Below are positions 53,716 to 61,812 of a stretch of 64,000 nt of DNA, in pieces. The stretch comes from Solobacterium sp. (GTDB taxonomy: Bacteria; Bacillota_I; Bacilli_A; Erysipelotrichales; Erysipelotrichaceae). The notes under the pieces are model-generated. The model was not told the origin of the DNA and made no database searches. It was given only the letters and a program-made list of their open reading frames with translations. The DNA lies in contig JAFUFO010000016.1 of the NCBI GenBank assembly GCA_017469885.1, positions 62,001 to 126,000 on the forward strand. The letters run 5' to 3'. Both the position numbers and the translations under genes were made by a program. Within the stretch, counting starts at the first letter, position 1; every line of letters begins with the position of its first letter.

Positions 53716-54354
53716 CTATATTCCAGTTATCTCTGTTCTGTCCTGTTCCCCGCTTCGCATCAGCCAGCGGAGTGCTTTTGCGATACGGACCGATTCATCG
53801 CAGAAATGGCCGCCCTCATTCCACTCAAATACCGCCATGCCGGTTTTCACCGCAAGATCCCGGCATTCCATGGTTTTATCCCCGACTGTCTTCATCAGCG
53901 GATGCTTTGTCTTCGGTTCCCTGTTCCCAAGCGAAAAGTAGACATCCGCACACTGGATCGGATGTTCCTCAACCCAGTCTGTCCACCCCGGATACCAGAG
54001 AGATCCGGACACGGAAGCACAGCCGTCAAACAGATCATGTTTCGTACAGACATACAGCGAAAATAGCCCGGCAAGCGAATAGCCGCACAGAAACAGACGT
54101 CCCGGATGCGATTCCTTCGCCGCCAGAATCTGCGGACGCAGTGATTCAAAATACGCATCTGCCCCGCCTTCAAAATCCGGTGTTCCGCGGAATACCGCCT
54201 TAGCAGGCCAGGGACTGAGATCTTTGTTCCAGCGGGATTCCTCCACCGGACATGCCAGTATGCTGAGACCGCATCCGGCAAGCCCCTCCGTGCTTTGTGC
54301 ACCGATAATTACAGCCAGATCCGGTCCGTTTTCCAGAAGAAGTTTTTCAGTCAT
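53716..54354 (-). CDS. Alpha/beta-hydrolase esterase
   Basis: 212 residues. The nucleophile elbow LFLCGYSLAGLFSLY (G-x-S-x-A/G, about residue 93) and the C-terminal FEWNEGGHF supplying the catalytic His are visible. Similar proteins include siderophore and feruloyl-type esterases, but the substrate is unknown. No ribosome binding site precedes the ATG at 54354; an extended -10 (TGCTAAACT) ends 7 bases before it, so the message is probably leaderless. It is divergent from the gene at 54394, whose -10 lies 40 bases away. Confidence 0.82.
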   Translation of the reverse strand: MTEKLLLENGPDLAVIIGAQSTEGLAGCGLSILACPVEESRWNKDLSPWPAKAVFRGTPDFEGGADAYFESLRPQILAAKESHPGRLFLCGYSLAGLFSLYVCTKHDLFDGCASVSGSLWYPGWTDWVEEHPIQCADVYFSLGNREPKTKHPLMKTVGDKTMECRDLAVKTGMAVFEWNEGGHFCDESVRIAKALRWLMRSGEQDRTEITGI

Positions 54355-54393
54355 CAGTTTCAGTTTAGCACAGCTTTGTTTTACAATAGCGGT
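54355..54393. promoter_or_regulatory. Divergent leaderless promoters
   Basis: Minus: TGCTAAACT (54370-54362), 7 bases before the ATG at 54354. Plus: TACAAT (54382-54387), 6 bases before the ATG at 54394. The 39-base gap holds both -10 boxes and no Shine-Dalgarno sequence on either side. Confidence 0.6.
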
Positions 54394-55167
54394 ATGGCAG
54401 TACAGACACAGCAGGAAACAAAACGTTTCAATCCGTTTGAATCGGACGACGATTCAAAACAAAACAAAGGAAAGAAGCAGACAGCTCAGAAAAAAGAAGC
54501 GAAGCCGCTCCGGCCGTTCCAGATCGGAATCGCTGTTTTGGCATGCATTGTATCGCTGGCTGTCGGGCGCCATCTCCGCTACGGCACCACTCTCTTTATG
54601 GAACACCGGACGCTGGACGGATATCTTCCGATTGAAGAATATGTACTGAACTATTCCGATAACCACGAACCGACACAGGATGTCCGCACAGTCCATTTTG
54701 ATTCTTACAACATCTACAGTGAGCGGGACCATTACGAAACCTCACGCGGCATCAAATATGGCAGCACCTGGGAGGAATTTGTGGAGGCATATGGTGATGA
54801 AACCATCTACAGCGCCTCTTCCCACCCATATAAAGAGGACGGTTATATCGACTGGGATGCGGAAGGTCAGTACTTTAACGGAATCTATACCGTAAGGCAA
54901 TTCGACGAGCAGTTTGTCAAAACCGGCCAGATCGACCCTTCCACAGACGGTATCGATCTGGAATTCGACGCCGAAACCGACGGTTTCAAAATTATGTACT
55001 CCGATTCCGAAAAGGAGCGGTATTACCGGGACTTCGATCATTCCCATGTACTTCGTTCGTATCCAAATACGCGGCGGTTCTATCTTGAATTTGATTTCAA
55101 ACCGTCCATCGCGACCGGAGAGCCCGGGCTTACAGTCGATACCATTTATTCAAGCAGTTACCGTTGA
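54394..55167 (+). CDS. Membrane-anchored extracytoplasmic protein, paralogue of the protein at 29159
   Basis: 257 residues. A basic N-terminus (about 45 residues, KKQTAQKKEAKPLRP) precedes one membrane segment (FQIGIAVLACIVSLAVG) and an external domain sharing with the 29159 protein IEEYVLNYSDNHEP, HYETSRGIKYGSTWEEF, VEAYGDE, VKTGQIDP and RRFYLEFDFKP, with a similar YSSSY ending. The function is unknown. TACAAT ends 6 bases before the ATG and no ribosome binding site exists, so it appears leaderless. Confidence 0.8.
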   Translation: MAVQTQQETKRFNPFESDDDSKQNKGKKQTAQKKEAKPLRPFQIGIAVLACIVSLAVGRHLRYGTTLFMEHRTLDGYLPIEEYVLNYSDNHEPTQDVRTVHFDSYNIYSERDHYETSRGIKYGSTWEEFVEAYGDETIYSASSHPYKEDGYIDWDAEGQYFNGIYTVRQFDEQFVKTGQIDPSTDGIDLEFDAETDGFKIMYSDSEKERYYRDFDHSHVLRSYPNTRRFYLEFDFKPSIATGEPGLTVDTIYSSSYR

Positions 55168-55191
55168 TGATCACAGTATTGCAGATCCAGT

Positions 55192-55215
55192 AAAAAAGGC
55201 CGTATGGCCTTTTTT
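55192..55215. terminator. Bidirectional terminator
   Basis: AAAAAAGGCC GTAT GGCCTTTTTT, with A and T runs on both sides, between convergent genes ending at 55167 and 55223. Confidence 0.9.
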
Positions 55216-55222
55216 GTTGTAA

Positions 55223-55825
55223 TTACTGTTTTGCGGCGGAATCGTTCTGAAGCTGGGCGCACATTCCGCGGTAGGTATTCAGCAGTTCTTCCCGTTCTTC
55301 CGGTGTCATAGGACGGTTGCGCGCGTTGTGATCGGGAACGGTGCCTTCATGGAATCCGACAACTTCCCCATCCTTGATAAAGATTGCGGTTGGGGTATAG
55401 AGATGACGGACACCGTCGGAGTCGTATTCCAGATAGCCGCCGATGGCCTCAATCAGCATGTCGTAATCTGTGATCTCTGTGTTCTTCTGCCACTCCGGAT
55501 TACTGCGAGTATTGATATATCCCACTTCCATTCCGTATTCCGTTGCGGCCTGGTTCAGTACCGGAACCGCTTCGGCACACCACTCGCAGGCCGGATAGCC
55601 GAACATGACCGCAAATGTCTTCTTTGCCTTCATGGCTTTGACCATCGTCTCGACATCCAGATCGTAGTACACGTGCTCCACCCCGTCGAGAAGAATATAG
55701 TCGCTCATATCACTGTGTTCTCCGCTCAGCGTACCGCCGGCAGAACCGGAACCGCATCCTGCAGTAAGCAGGCAGACGGCAAGCAGAATCGCCCGGAGAA
55801 CTTTCTTCCATGTTTCTGTAATCAT
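55223..55825 (-). CDS. Thioredoxin-fold lipoprotein
   Basis: 200 residues from ATG 55825. The signal peptide ends in lipobox LLTAGC. The mature domain has FAVMFGYPACEWCAEAVPVL near residue 95: a CxxC with E-W between the cysteines, then GYINTRSNPEW and the cis-Pro region LYTPTAIFIKDGEVVG. It is an extracytoplasmic thiol-disulfide protein. A TATAAT box lies 9 bases before the start with no ribosome binding site. A rhodanese-thioredoxin lipoprotein at 58466 and a glutathione peroxidase at 55951 make a local redox set. Confidence 0.88.
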   Translation of the reverse strand: MITETWKKVLRAILLAVCLLTAGCGSGSAGGTLSGEHSDMSDYILLDGVEHVYYDLDVETMVKAMKAKKTFAVMFGYPACEWCAEAVPVLNQAATEYGMEVGYINTRSNPEWQKNTEITDYDMLIEAIGGYLEYDSDGVRHLYTPTAIFIKDGEVVGFHEGTVPDHNARNRPMTPEEREELLNTYRGMCAQLQNDSAAKQ

Positions 55826-55840
55826 ACAGACACCATTATA
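55826..55840 (-). promoter_or_regulatory. -10 box 9 bases before the thioredoxin-like gene
   Basis: TATAAT (55840-55835, minus strand) is followed by GGTGTCTGT and the ATG at 55825. The leader would be about 2 bases; no Shine-Dalgarno sequence is present. Confidence 0.5.
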
Positions 55841-55950
55841 AATGATAAACGCCGCTCCCGAAGTCCGACCTTCACCCTGAGCATCCCGATTGACTCCGAA
55901 TTTATATTTGATACAATTCAATTGTACAAAATTTAAAGGAGATTATGATT

Positions 55951-56496
55951 ATGAGCAGCATTTATGATTACACCCTTCCGACACCTTCCGGTGATACAGT
56001 CAGTCTGAACGACTTTGCGGGCAAAGTTCTGGTTATCGTCAATACCGCTACCGGCTGTGGATTCACACCGCAGTACAAGGAACTCGAGGAACTGCATGAA
56101 GCATTCCATGACAAAGGCCTCGAGATCATCGATGTTCCGTGCAATCAGTTTGCCGGTCAGACACCGGGCACGGATGATGAGATCCATGAGTTCTGCACAC
56201 TGCATTACAATACACAGTTCCCGCAGTACAAGAAGTCCGATGTCAACGGTGAGAATGAGCTCCCGCTTTACACCTATCTGAAGTCCCAGCAGGGATTCAA
56301 GGGCTTCGGCAAGGGCGTCAAGGCACTTGCCATGGGCGCGATGCTCAGCAAGATCGACAAGGATTACAAGAACAATCCGAACATCAAATGGAACTTCACA
56401 AAGTTCGTCGTTGACCGCGAAGGCAATGTCGTTGCACGCTTTGAGCCGACCGCGGATATGAACGAGCTGAAGAAATGTGTTGAGGCACTGATCTGA
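55951..56496 (+). CDS. Glutathione peroxidase-family thiol peroxidase
   Basis: 181 residues. ATG 55951 is preferred over 55945 for its spacing to AAAGGAGA. The peroxidatic cysteine lies in VNTATGCGFTPQYKELE (residue 36), the glutamine in DVPCNQFAGQ (about 70), and WNFTKFVVDREG near residue 148 carries the conserved Trp-Asn. In bacteria without glutathione these enzymes use thioredoxin. It overlaps the ohrR-like regulator by one base, so it is a regulated peroxide-defence pair. Confidence 0.94.
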   Translation: MSSIYDYTLPTPSGDTVSLNDFAGKVLVIVNTATGCGFTPQYKELEELHEAFHDKGLEIIDVPCNQFAGQTPGTDDEIHEFCTLHYNTQFPQYKKSDVNGENELPLYTYLKSQQGFKGFGKGVKALAMGAMLSKIDKDYKNNPNIKWNFTKFVVDREGNVVARFEPTADMNELKKCVEALI

Positions 56497-56930
56497 TGAA
56501 GGAACAGCTGTGTTTGGATAACCAGCTCTGTTTCCCGCTCTACACCTGTGCGCGGAAAGTAACGGGGTTATACACCCCGTTTTTCAAGCCGCTCGGCATT
56601 ACCTACACCCAGTACATCGTATTTCTTGCATTATGGGAGAAAGATGATGTATCGGTCAGTGACCTCTGCGCCAGGCTGTATCTTGACAGCGGAACGCTGA
56701 CCCCGCTGTTGAAGAAAATGGAACAGGAAGGTTATATTAACAGAGCACGCTCTGCCAGCGATGAACGCATCGTCCGGATCACGCTTACCGAAAAAGGCCG
56801 GGAAATGGAAGAACGTGCCGCAGACATTCCCATGCAGGTAGGCAGCTGCATTCCGCTCAATCCGGAGGAAGCTGTTACCCTGTATGCTCTGCTCAACAAA
56901 ATACTCACAAAGGAGACTACTCATGAGTGA
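56496..56930 (+). CDS. ohrR: OhrR-type MarR-family peroxide-sensing repressor
   Basis: 144 residues. The N-terminal LDNQLCFPLYTCARK places the peroxide-reactive Cys at residue 12, matching Cys15 of Bacillus OhrR. The winged helix shows LYLDSGTLTPLLKKMEQEG and the wing ERIVRITLTEKG. It is encoded in the GPx-OhrR-CDF operon, so it may repress its own operon, although no inverted repeat was spotted at the 55.9 kb promoter with certainty. No ohr gene is in the window. Confidence 0.9.
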   Translation: MKEQLCLDNQLCFPLYTCARKVTGLYTPFFKPLGITYTQYIVFLALWEKDDVSVSDLCARLYLDSGTLTPLLKKMEQEGYINRARSASDERIVRITLTEKGREMEERAADIPMQVGSCIPLNPEEAVTLYALLNKILTKETTHE

Positions 56931-58047
56931 ACAGAATGGACTTGCCGCACGGTCCGGTGAAATTGTCCGTGCAAGCATTGTCGGCATCGGTGTCAACGTA
57001 CTGCTTGCGGCCCTGAAAGCCGTAATCGGATTACTGACGCATTCGATTGCCGTTATTCTCGATGCGGTAAATAATCTGTCGGACGCATTATCGTCCCTGA
57101 TTACCATCATCGGCACACGTCTGGCAGGCAAGAAGCCGGATAAGGAACATCCGCTTGGTTACGGCCGGATCGAATACCTGAGTGCGCTGATTATTTCCGC
57201 CATCGTACTGTATGCCGGAATCACCGCATTCACGGAATCTGTCAAGAAGATCATCCAGCCGGAGACGCCGCAGTATACCGTCGTTTCGCTTCTGCTGCTT
57301 GCGGCGGCTGTCGGCGCAAAGATCTTCCTTGGAACCTATATGAAAAAGGTCGGAGCCCGTGTCAACTCCGGTTCCCTGATCGCAAGCGGATCGGATGCGC
57401 TCAATGATGCGGTCATCTCAACTTCCGTCATTATTTCCGCAATTATTTATCTCATTACCGGCCTCAAGCTGGAAGCGATCGTCGGTGCCGTCATCGCCGT
57501 AATGATCATCAAGTCCGGCTTTGAACTGATCCGCGATACACTGGACGATATTCTCGGAAAGCGTCCGGATGCGGAGCTGTCCAAGGCAGTCAAGGCAACC
57601 GTTGCCTCCCGCCCGGAAGTCATGGGCGCTTATGACCTGATCATCAACAGCTACGGACCGGATACCGCTGTTGCCAGCGTGCACATCGAAGTCCCGGACA
57701 CCATGACCGCAAAGGAACTGGACGATCTGGAACGGAAAATCGCTTCGGATGTCTACCGCGAGCACCACATCGTCATGGGCGGCATCTCCGTTTACTCCGT
57801 GAATACCTCCGGTGATGCGGCCGCAAAACTGCGCGATGATATTACACGCATGGTCGCCTCGCATGACGGTGTCCTGCAGATCCACGGCTTCTATGTGGAT
57901 GAAGCGACAAAGCAGATCTCGTTTGATGTCGTGCTTGATTACGCTTCCGACCGCAAGGCGCTGTATCAGGAAATCATGCGCGAGATTTCTGCCGCCTATC
58001 CGGATTACACCTTTACGGTTCAGCTGGACAATGACCTCAGCGACTGA
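56923..58047 (+). CDS. Cation diffusion facilitator transporter
   Basis: 374 residues from ATG 56923 (AAAGGAGACTACTC upstream), overlapping ohrR by 8 bases. Six membrane segments lie between about 20 and 210. Metal-site motifs are HSIAVILDAVNNLSD (segment 2) and SGSDALNDAVISTSV (segment 5), with HPLGYGRIEY between. A cytoplasmic C-terminal domain follows with VHIEVPDTMTAKELDDLE. It exports Zn, Mn or Fe using protons; the peroxide-regulator context favours Fe or Mn, which is inference. Confidence 0.92.
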   Translation: MSEQNGLAARSGEIVRASIVGIGVNVLLAALKAVIGLLTHSIAVILDAVNNLSDALSSLITIIGTRLAGKKPDKEHPLGYGRIEYLSALIISAIVLYAGITAFTESVKKIIQPETPQYTVVSLLLLAAAVGAKIFLGTYMKKVGARVNSGSLIASGSDALNDAVISTSVIISAIIYLITGLKLEAIVGAVIAVMIIKSGFELIRDTLDDILGKRPDAELSKAVKATVASRPEVMGAYDLIINSYGPDTAVASVHIEVPDTMTAKELDDLERKIASDVYREHHIVMGGISVYSVNTSGDAAAKLRDDITRMVASHDGVLQIHGFYVDEATKQISFDVVLDYASDRKALYQEIMREISAAYPDYTFTVQLDNDLSD

Positions 58048-58089
58048 CGGATATTCCATTCTCCGCCATTGAGTGCTACGATAAAAATT

Positions 58090-58105
58090 GTTCCGGAAAC
58101 GGAAC
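58090..58105 (+). promoter_or_regulatory. GTTCCG-GAAA-CGGAAC hairpin before the GlsB-like gene
   Basis: A perfect 6-bp inverted repeat with a GAAA loop lies between a TACGATAAAAAT region and the GGAGG of the next gene. The arms match the palindrome at 28283-28297. Confidence 0.45.
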
Positions 58106-58121
58106 GAAGGAGGTAGTTTAT

Positions 58122-58370
58122 ATGATTATGAGTCTGCTTTATTTCCTGGTGGTCGGTCTCTGCGCCGGATACCTGTCCGCAAGACTGCTCGGTCTTGACA
58201 GCACAGATATCGCGAAGAATCTCATTACCGGAATCGTCGGCTCCTTTGTGGGCGGCCTCATCGGCAATCTGATCGGTCTGCGCGCAACCGGGCTTATCGG
58301 TTCCATCATCATGGCTGTGATCGGTGCCTGCGCCGCAATCCTGATCTACCGCCGCTTCATCCGCAAGTAA
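58122..58370 (+). CDS. GlsB/YeaQ/YmgE-type stress membrane protein
   Basis: 82 residues with three membrane segments. The glycine-rich pattern GLCAGYLSARLLG, LITGIVGSFVGGLIGNLIG, GSIIMAVIGACAAILIY is characteristic of the transglycosylase-associated (YeaQ/GlsB) family. GGAGGTAGTTT precedes the ATG. Homologues are associated with envelope and general stress. It has its own strong terminator. Confidence 0.88.
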   Translation: MIMSLLYFLVVGLCAGYLSARLLGLDSTDIAKNLITGIVGSFVGGLIGNLIGLRATGLIGSIIMAVIGACAAILIYRRFIRK

Positions 58371-58378
58371 CATGCAAC

Positions 58379-58404
58379 GCCCGCCGCTGTGCGGGCTTTT
58401 TTTT
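58379..58404 (+). terminator. Terminator of the GlsB-like gene
   Basis: GCCCGC CGCTGT GCGGGC followed by eight T residues, 8 bases after the stop codon. Confidence 0.92.
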
Positions 58405-58449
58405 CGGAGCCTCTGTCCCCTGCCGTCACTGAACAATTCCGGCAAAATG

Positions 58450-58465
58450 TGGCATAATTGCTCGT
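58450..58465 (+). promoter_or_regulatory. Extended -10 abutting the start of the rhodanese-thioredoxin gene (leaderless)
   Basis: TGGCATAAT (58450-58458) is followed by TGCTCGT and the ATG at 58466. A weak -35, TGAACA (58430-58435), is 17 bases upstream. No Shine-Dalgarno sequence is present. Confidence 0.6.
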
Positions 58466-59611
58466 ATGAGAACATTCACAAAGAAATTATGCGCTGTCCT
58501 TTCTGTATCAGCGCTTCTTACCGGATGCGGTACTTCTGCGCCGAAGGAAGCACCGCTTCCTTCTCCGGAACCCGAATCCGGTCTGCGTGGGGAACAGTTT
58601 GGAATTGACGCGAATATCAATGAGGCAACGATCGATCAGTACCTCGGACGCACTGATACCGTCTACCGCGACATGCGGATGTTAAAAGATGAAGCGGATT
58701 ATGAAGCGATCGGAGGTGACGCATGGCTTTCCGGTATTGTGGAAGGCTTTGAGGTAGTGCCCTATCCGTATCTCGTCAATGTGGAAGGTCTGCCGCCGGA
58801 AGTCGGAAACAGTTATACCGGAAGCACGCTGTTCACGCACAATGCGTCCGGTTATACCGCAAACTACATGGAATCCATGGACATCCTGGAATATCTGTTT
58901 CCGAAAGACAAAAATATCATCCTGATGTGCGGCGGAGGCGGATATGCAGGCATGACAAAGAACATGCTGGGAGAACTCGGCTGGGATACTTCAAGGATTT
59001 ACAATGCCGGCGGATACTGGTTCTACGAAGGAAGTCATTCCGTTAAGATCAAACGGGAAGAGAACGGGGAAACCTTCTATGATTTTCATAAGCTGAACTA
59101 TCACTACATTGATTTTTCCAGCCTCCACCGGATCACACCGGAAGCGGACGTAAAACCCGAACAGCCTTCAAAGACACCGGAGGCCTCCTCTGCGGTGCCG
59201 GCTATCGATACCGGCGCGCTGAAAACCATGATTCAGAATCAGGAAACCTTCTTCCTGTCGCTGTATCTGCCGGGCTGCTCTGCCTGCGCATCCTTTGCGC
59301 CGGTCGTGGAAGAACTGGCGGCCTCGGATCAGATTCCGTTCTTCTCCCTGTCACTGGCAGATGCGGATCTTTCCGGAACACCGCTTGACGGAAAAGCAAA
59401 ATACACCCCTTCTGCCGCCCTGTTCAAAGACGGGAAACTGATGGGCATGCTGGATCCGAATTCGGATGAAGATACCGATTATTTCCGGAATGCGGAAAAC
59501 CTCTCTTCCTGGATCAATACGATGATCCCGTTTGAAACCGTCACCGGCAGCGCAGAGAATGATACCGATACCTGCGGGGAAGCCTGCACGGCATTCGGTG
59601 ACCTGCAGTAA
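58466..59611 (+). CDS. Lipoprotein with rhodanese-like and thioredoxin-like domains
   Basis: 381 residues. The signal peptide ends in lipobox ALLTGC. Residues about 45-225 match a rhodanese fold with the active cysteine in IILMCGGGGYAGMTKNML (about 153) and IYNAGGYWFYEG. A proline-rich linker leads to a thioredoxin-like domain with LYLPGCSACASFAPVVEEL (CxxC, about 270) and KYTPSAALFKDGKLMG. The fusion suggests extracytoplasmic sulfur or disulfide handling. The tail ends in a pair of Cys (CGEAC). The start codon follows an extended -10 directly. Confidence 0.87.
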   Translation: MRTFTKKLCAVLSVSALLTGCGTSAPKEAPLPSPEPESGLRGEQFGIDANINEATIDQYLGRTDTVYRDMRMLKDEADYEAIGGDAWLSGIVEGFEVVPYPYLVNVEGLPPEVGNSYTGSTLFTHNASGYTANYMESMDILEYLFPKDKNIILMCGGGGYAGMTKNMLGELGWDTSRIYNAGGYWFYEGSHSVKIKREENGETFYDFHKLNYHYIDFSSLHRITPEADVKPEQPSKTPEASSAVPAIDTGALKTMIQNQETFFLSLYLPGCSACASFAPVVEELAASDQIPFFSLSLADADLSGTPLDGKAKYTPSAALFKDGKLMGMLDPNSDEDTDYFRNAENLSSWINTMIPFETVTGSAENDTDTCGEACTAFGDLQ

Positions 59612-59621
59612 CGGACAAACT

Positions 59622-59667
59622 AAAAGCTCAGACAGTCTGAAACAATTGCACTGTCTGAGCTTTTTCA
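59622..59667. terminator. Bidirectional terminator
   Basis: A 15-bp stem AAAAGCTCAGACAGT/ACTGTCTGAGCTTTT with a 13-base loop between convergent genes. Confidence 0.92.
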
Positions 59668-61812
59668 TTATTCGACCGTAATCGTAATGGTGACTTTCTG
59701 GTTTCCTTTTTCGATTGTGACGGTCTGTTTATCGCCGTCCTTACCGGCGGTGAACCGGCGTGTATCGGATCCGCCGCTGCGGTTATTTCCATACGATCTG
59801 GCGCCGCCGTTCTTTGGCTCTGATCCGCTTCCGGGGGGCAGAACGCTCTTTTTGACATCCCCTGCCGCAAGCGGTGCCGGTTTGTCCGCAGGCCTGTCAG
59901 CGGGTTTGTCAGATTTCTCTTCCGGTTTGGATCCGGCACGGATCTCCCGGATTTCATTCGGGAACAGTTTGTGAGCCGCGGTATATGACGAAACTTCTTC
60001 GGGCGGAATCTGATAGGTATTCACCATTTCCTTTACGTATTCACGCATGTATTCCCTTGCGGCATCATACGCTTTTAGGAAGGCGTTGATGCCGTCCCTC
60101 AGAAGAACCAGACTGTCATTTTCCTTCCCGATGTCGATCGTGCGGATATCTTCGCTCTCCGATACTTCGGCGTGATTGATCCGGTTGCGGATATCGCCGA
60201 GGTGGTAATACGTATACAGCACATCTTCCAGCAGATCCTTGCGGTCATACAGGACGGAGAATGCTCTGGTCATCTCCTCCGCCTTGTTATCCAGTTCATC
60301 GATACGGAATTTTGCAAAGTCACGCTGGCGGTCCTTCGAGTTGCGGATGTTGCGGCTGCGGATCTGCGTGCGGCCGTAGTACTTGATGAAGAAATGTGCG
60401 AGATCATTGAAGTTCCAGCGGTCTTTCGGTGCGTAATCCCAGTACAGGAGATTGATTTCCTCCAGGAATTTTGCCCGGCTGTCCGGATCTCCGGCATAGT
60501 AGAAGATACCGCTGTCCACGATATTCTGCGGCAGGCGAGACTCAATGATTGTCAGTGACTGCTGGTAGAACTTTTTCCGCATTGCCCACCGGACGAGTTC
60601 CACCGGATCGACGCTGTCGCCTTCCAGAATTGCACCGTAGTCCTGACGGATCGTATCTTCGAGAATCCGGAAGATATTGCTTTCCACTTCCGGAAGTTCT
60701 TCTTTCGGGGTGTTGGCGAAAACTTTCTTAAGCATATTGATACCGGACTCGAGATCGCCGGTGTTGCACAAGGAGATACCTTCATCCACACGGCGCATCG
60801 CGTAGAGGAGGCTTTCGATATGCGGATTCTCAATGCCGCGGCTGTCCCAGTATGCCTGAATCTCATCAACCTTTCCGTAGCGGATGAATGCATTCATGCC
60901 GGATACGAGATTGTTGATGTCATAACGCTTCATCTCACGGTTATCGATCGGATTGGCAAACCTTCCCGGACGATAGTGACTGGTGATGATTTCACTGATG
61001 CCGATGCGGCTGTTCTGGTCATTGCTCAGCATCGAAAGCACAGCCAGAATCGTATATCCTTCTGCCGAGGCAAGTCCCTGCATATCCATGTAGATATTCA
61101 CTTCCTCCGCATCGATCGCATTGAGAACACTGACGATCTGGGCAACATTCTCTGCCGGCACATAGTCCCGGTTCTGATCATGGGATGTCGGAACGAAGCG
61201 GATGCCGATATCGGTATTGTCTTCCCGGCGGGAAAGCTTCATGGTGTCCGCAAACTGCGTATAGATATAACGTTCCAGCCACAGCAGTTCCTTGTCGGAG
61301 AGATCATCCGGCATGAAGTCCTGAAGTTTCTCGTACAGTTCTTCATTGCTGGAGATGATGTGGAATACCCGGTCCGGACGATAATCGGGGGACGCCGAAA
61401 GTTCTCCGCAGAATTTCCGGTAGCCTTCCCTGATTTCCTCTACACGGACCCCTTCCGTATCTTCCAGTACATCAACGGATTCCATGTCCAGACCATCGAG
61501 GAACTGGGCGATCCGGTACTGGAAGAAACTGTACTCCGAGATTTTCTTCGTATCCATCGAGGTAAAGTCCGACCATTCGCGCAGGACGATGCGGTTGTTT
61601 TCTTCTCCCGGATAATAGGTATTTCCGGAACCTAAGACGATAATCTCATCGATATCGACATTGGAAAGAATATATTTTGCGCCAGCTTCCGCGACACTGA
61701 GTCCGTCGCAGTACTGTGTGCTTCCGTCCTTTTCAAAATAAAAGTACCGATGCGATTTCCGGTCTCCGAGCGTGGAGAGCGATGTTAACAGCAGATTGAC
61801 AGCTGGTTTCAT
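59668..61812 (-). CDS. Orphan CARF-like (TM1812/Csx1-type) protein with HEPN-like domain
   Basis: 714 residues. The N-terminus (LLLTSLSTLGDRKSHRYFYF, then IDEIIVLGSGNTYYPGE) and the segment VNIYMDMQGLASAEGYTI near residue 240, with GRFANPIDNREMKRYDINNL after it, resemble the CARF part of TM1812/Csx1 proteins; the usual D-x-T-H-G is altered. A helical middle part leads to DIRNRINHAE near residues 538-547, an R-x4-H motif of HEPN RNases. From about 640 a low-complexity P/K/G-rich tail ends in beta-like KQTVTIEKGNQKVTITITV. No CRISPR array or cas gene is nearby. AAGGAG lies before the ATG. It could be a cyclic-nucleotide-activated RNase; that is inference. Confidence 0.6.
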   Translation of the reverse strand: MKPAVNLLLTSLSTLGDRKSHRYFYFEKDGSTQYCDGLSVAEAGAKYILSNVDIDEIIVLGSGNTYYPGEENNRIVLREWSDFTSMDTKKISEYSFFQYRIAQFLDGLDMESVDVLEDTEGVRVEEIREGYRKFCGELSASPDYRPDRVFHIISSNEELYEKLQDFMPDDLSDKELLWLERYIYTQFADTMKLSRREDNTDIGIRFVPTSHDQNRDYVPAENVAQIVSVLNAIDAEEVNIYMDMQGLASAEGYTILAVLSMLSNDQNSRIGISEIITSHYRPGRFANPIDNREMKRYDINNLVSGMNAFIRYGKVDEIQAYWDSRGIENPHIESLLYAMRRVDEGISLCNTGDLESGINMLKKVFANTPKEELPEVESNIFRILEDTIRQDYGAILEGDSVDPVELVRWAMRKKFYQQSLTIIESRLPQNIVDSGIFYYAGDPDSRAKFLEEINLLYWDYAPKDRWNFNDLAHFFIKYYGRTQIRSRNIRNSKDRQRDFAKFRIDELDNKAEEMTRAFSVLYDRKDLLEDVLYTYYHLGDIRNRINHAEVSESEDIRTIDIGKENDSLVLLRDGINAFLKAYDAAREYMREYVKEMVNTYQIPPEEVSSYTAAHKLFPNEIREIRAGSKPEEKSDKPADRPADKPAPLAAGDVKKSVLPPGSGSEPKNGGARSYGNNRSGGSDTRRFTAGKDGDKQTVTIEKGNQKVTITITVE

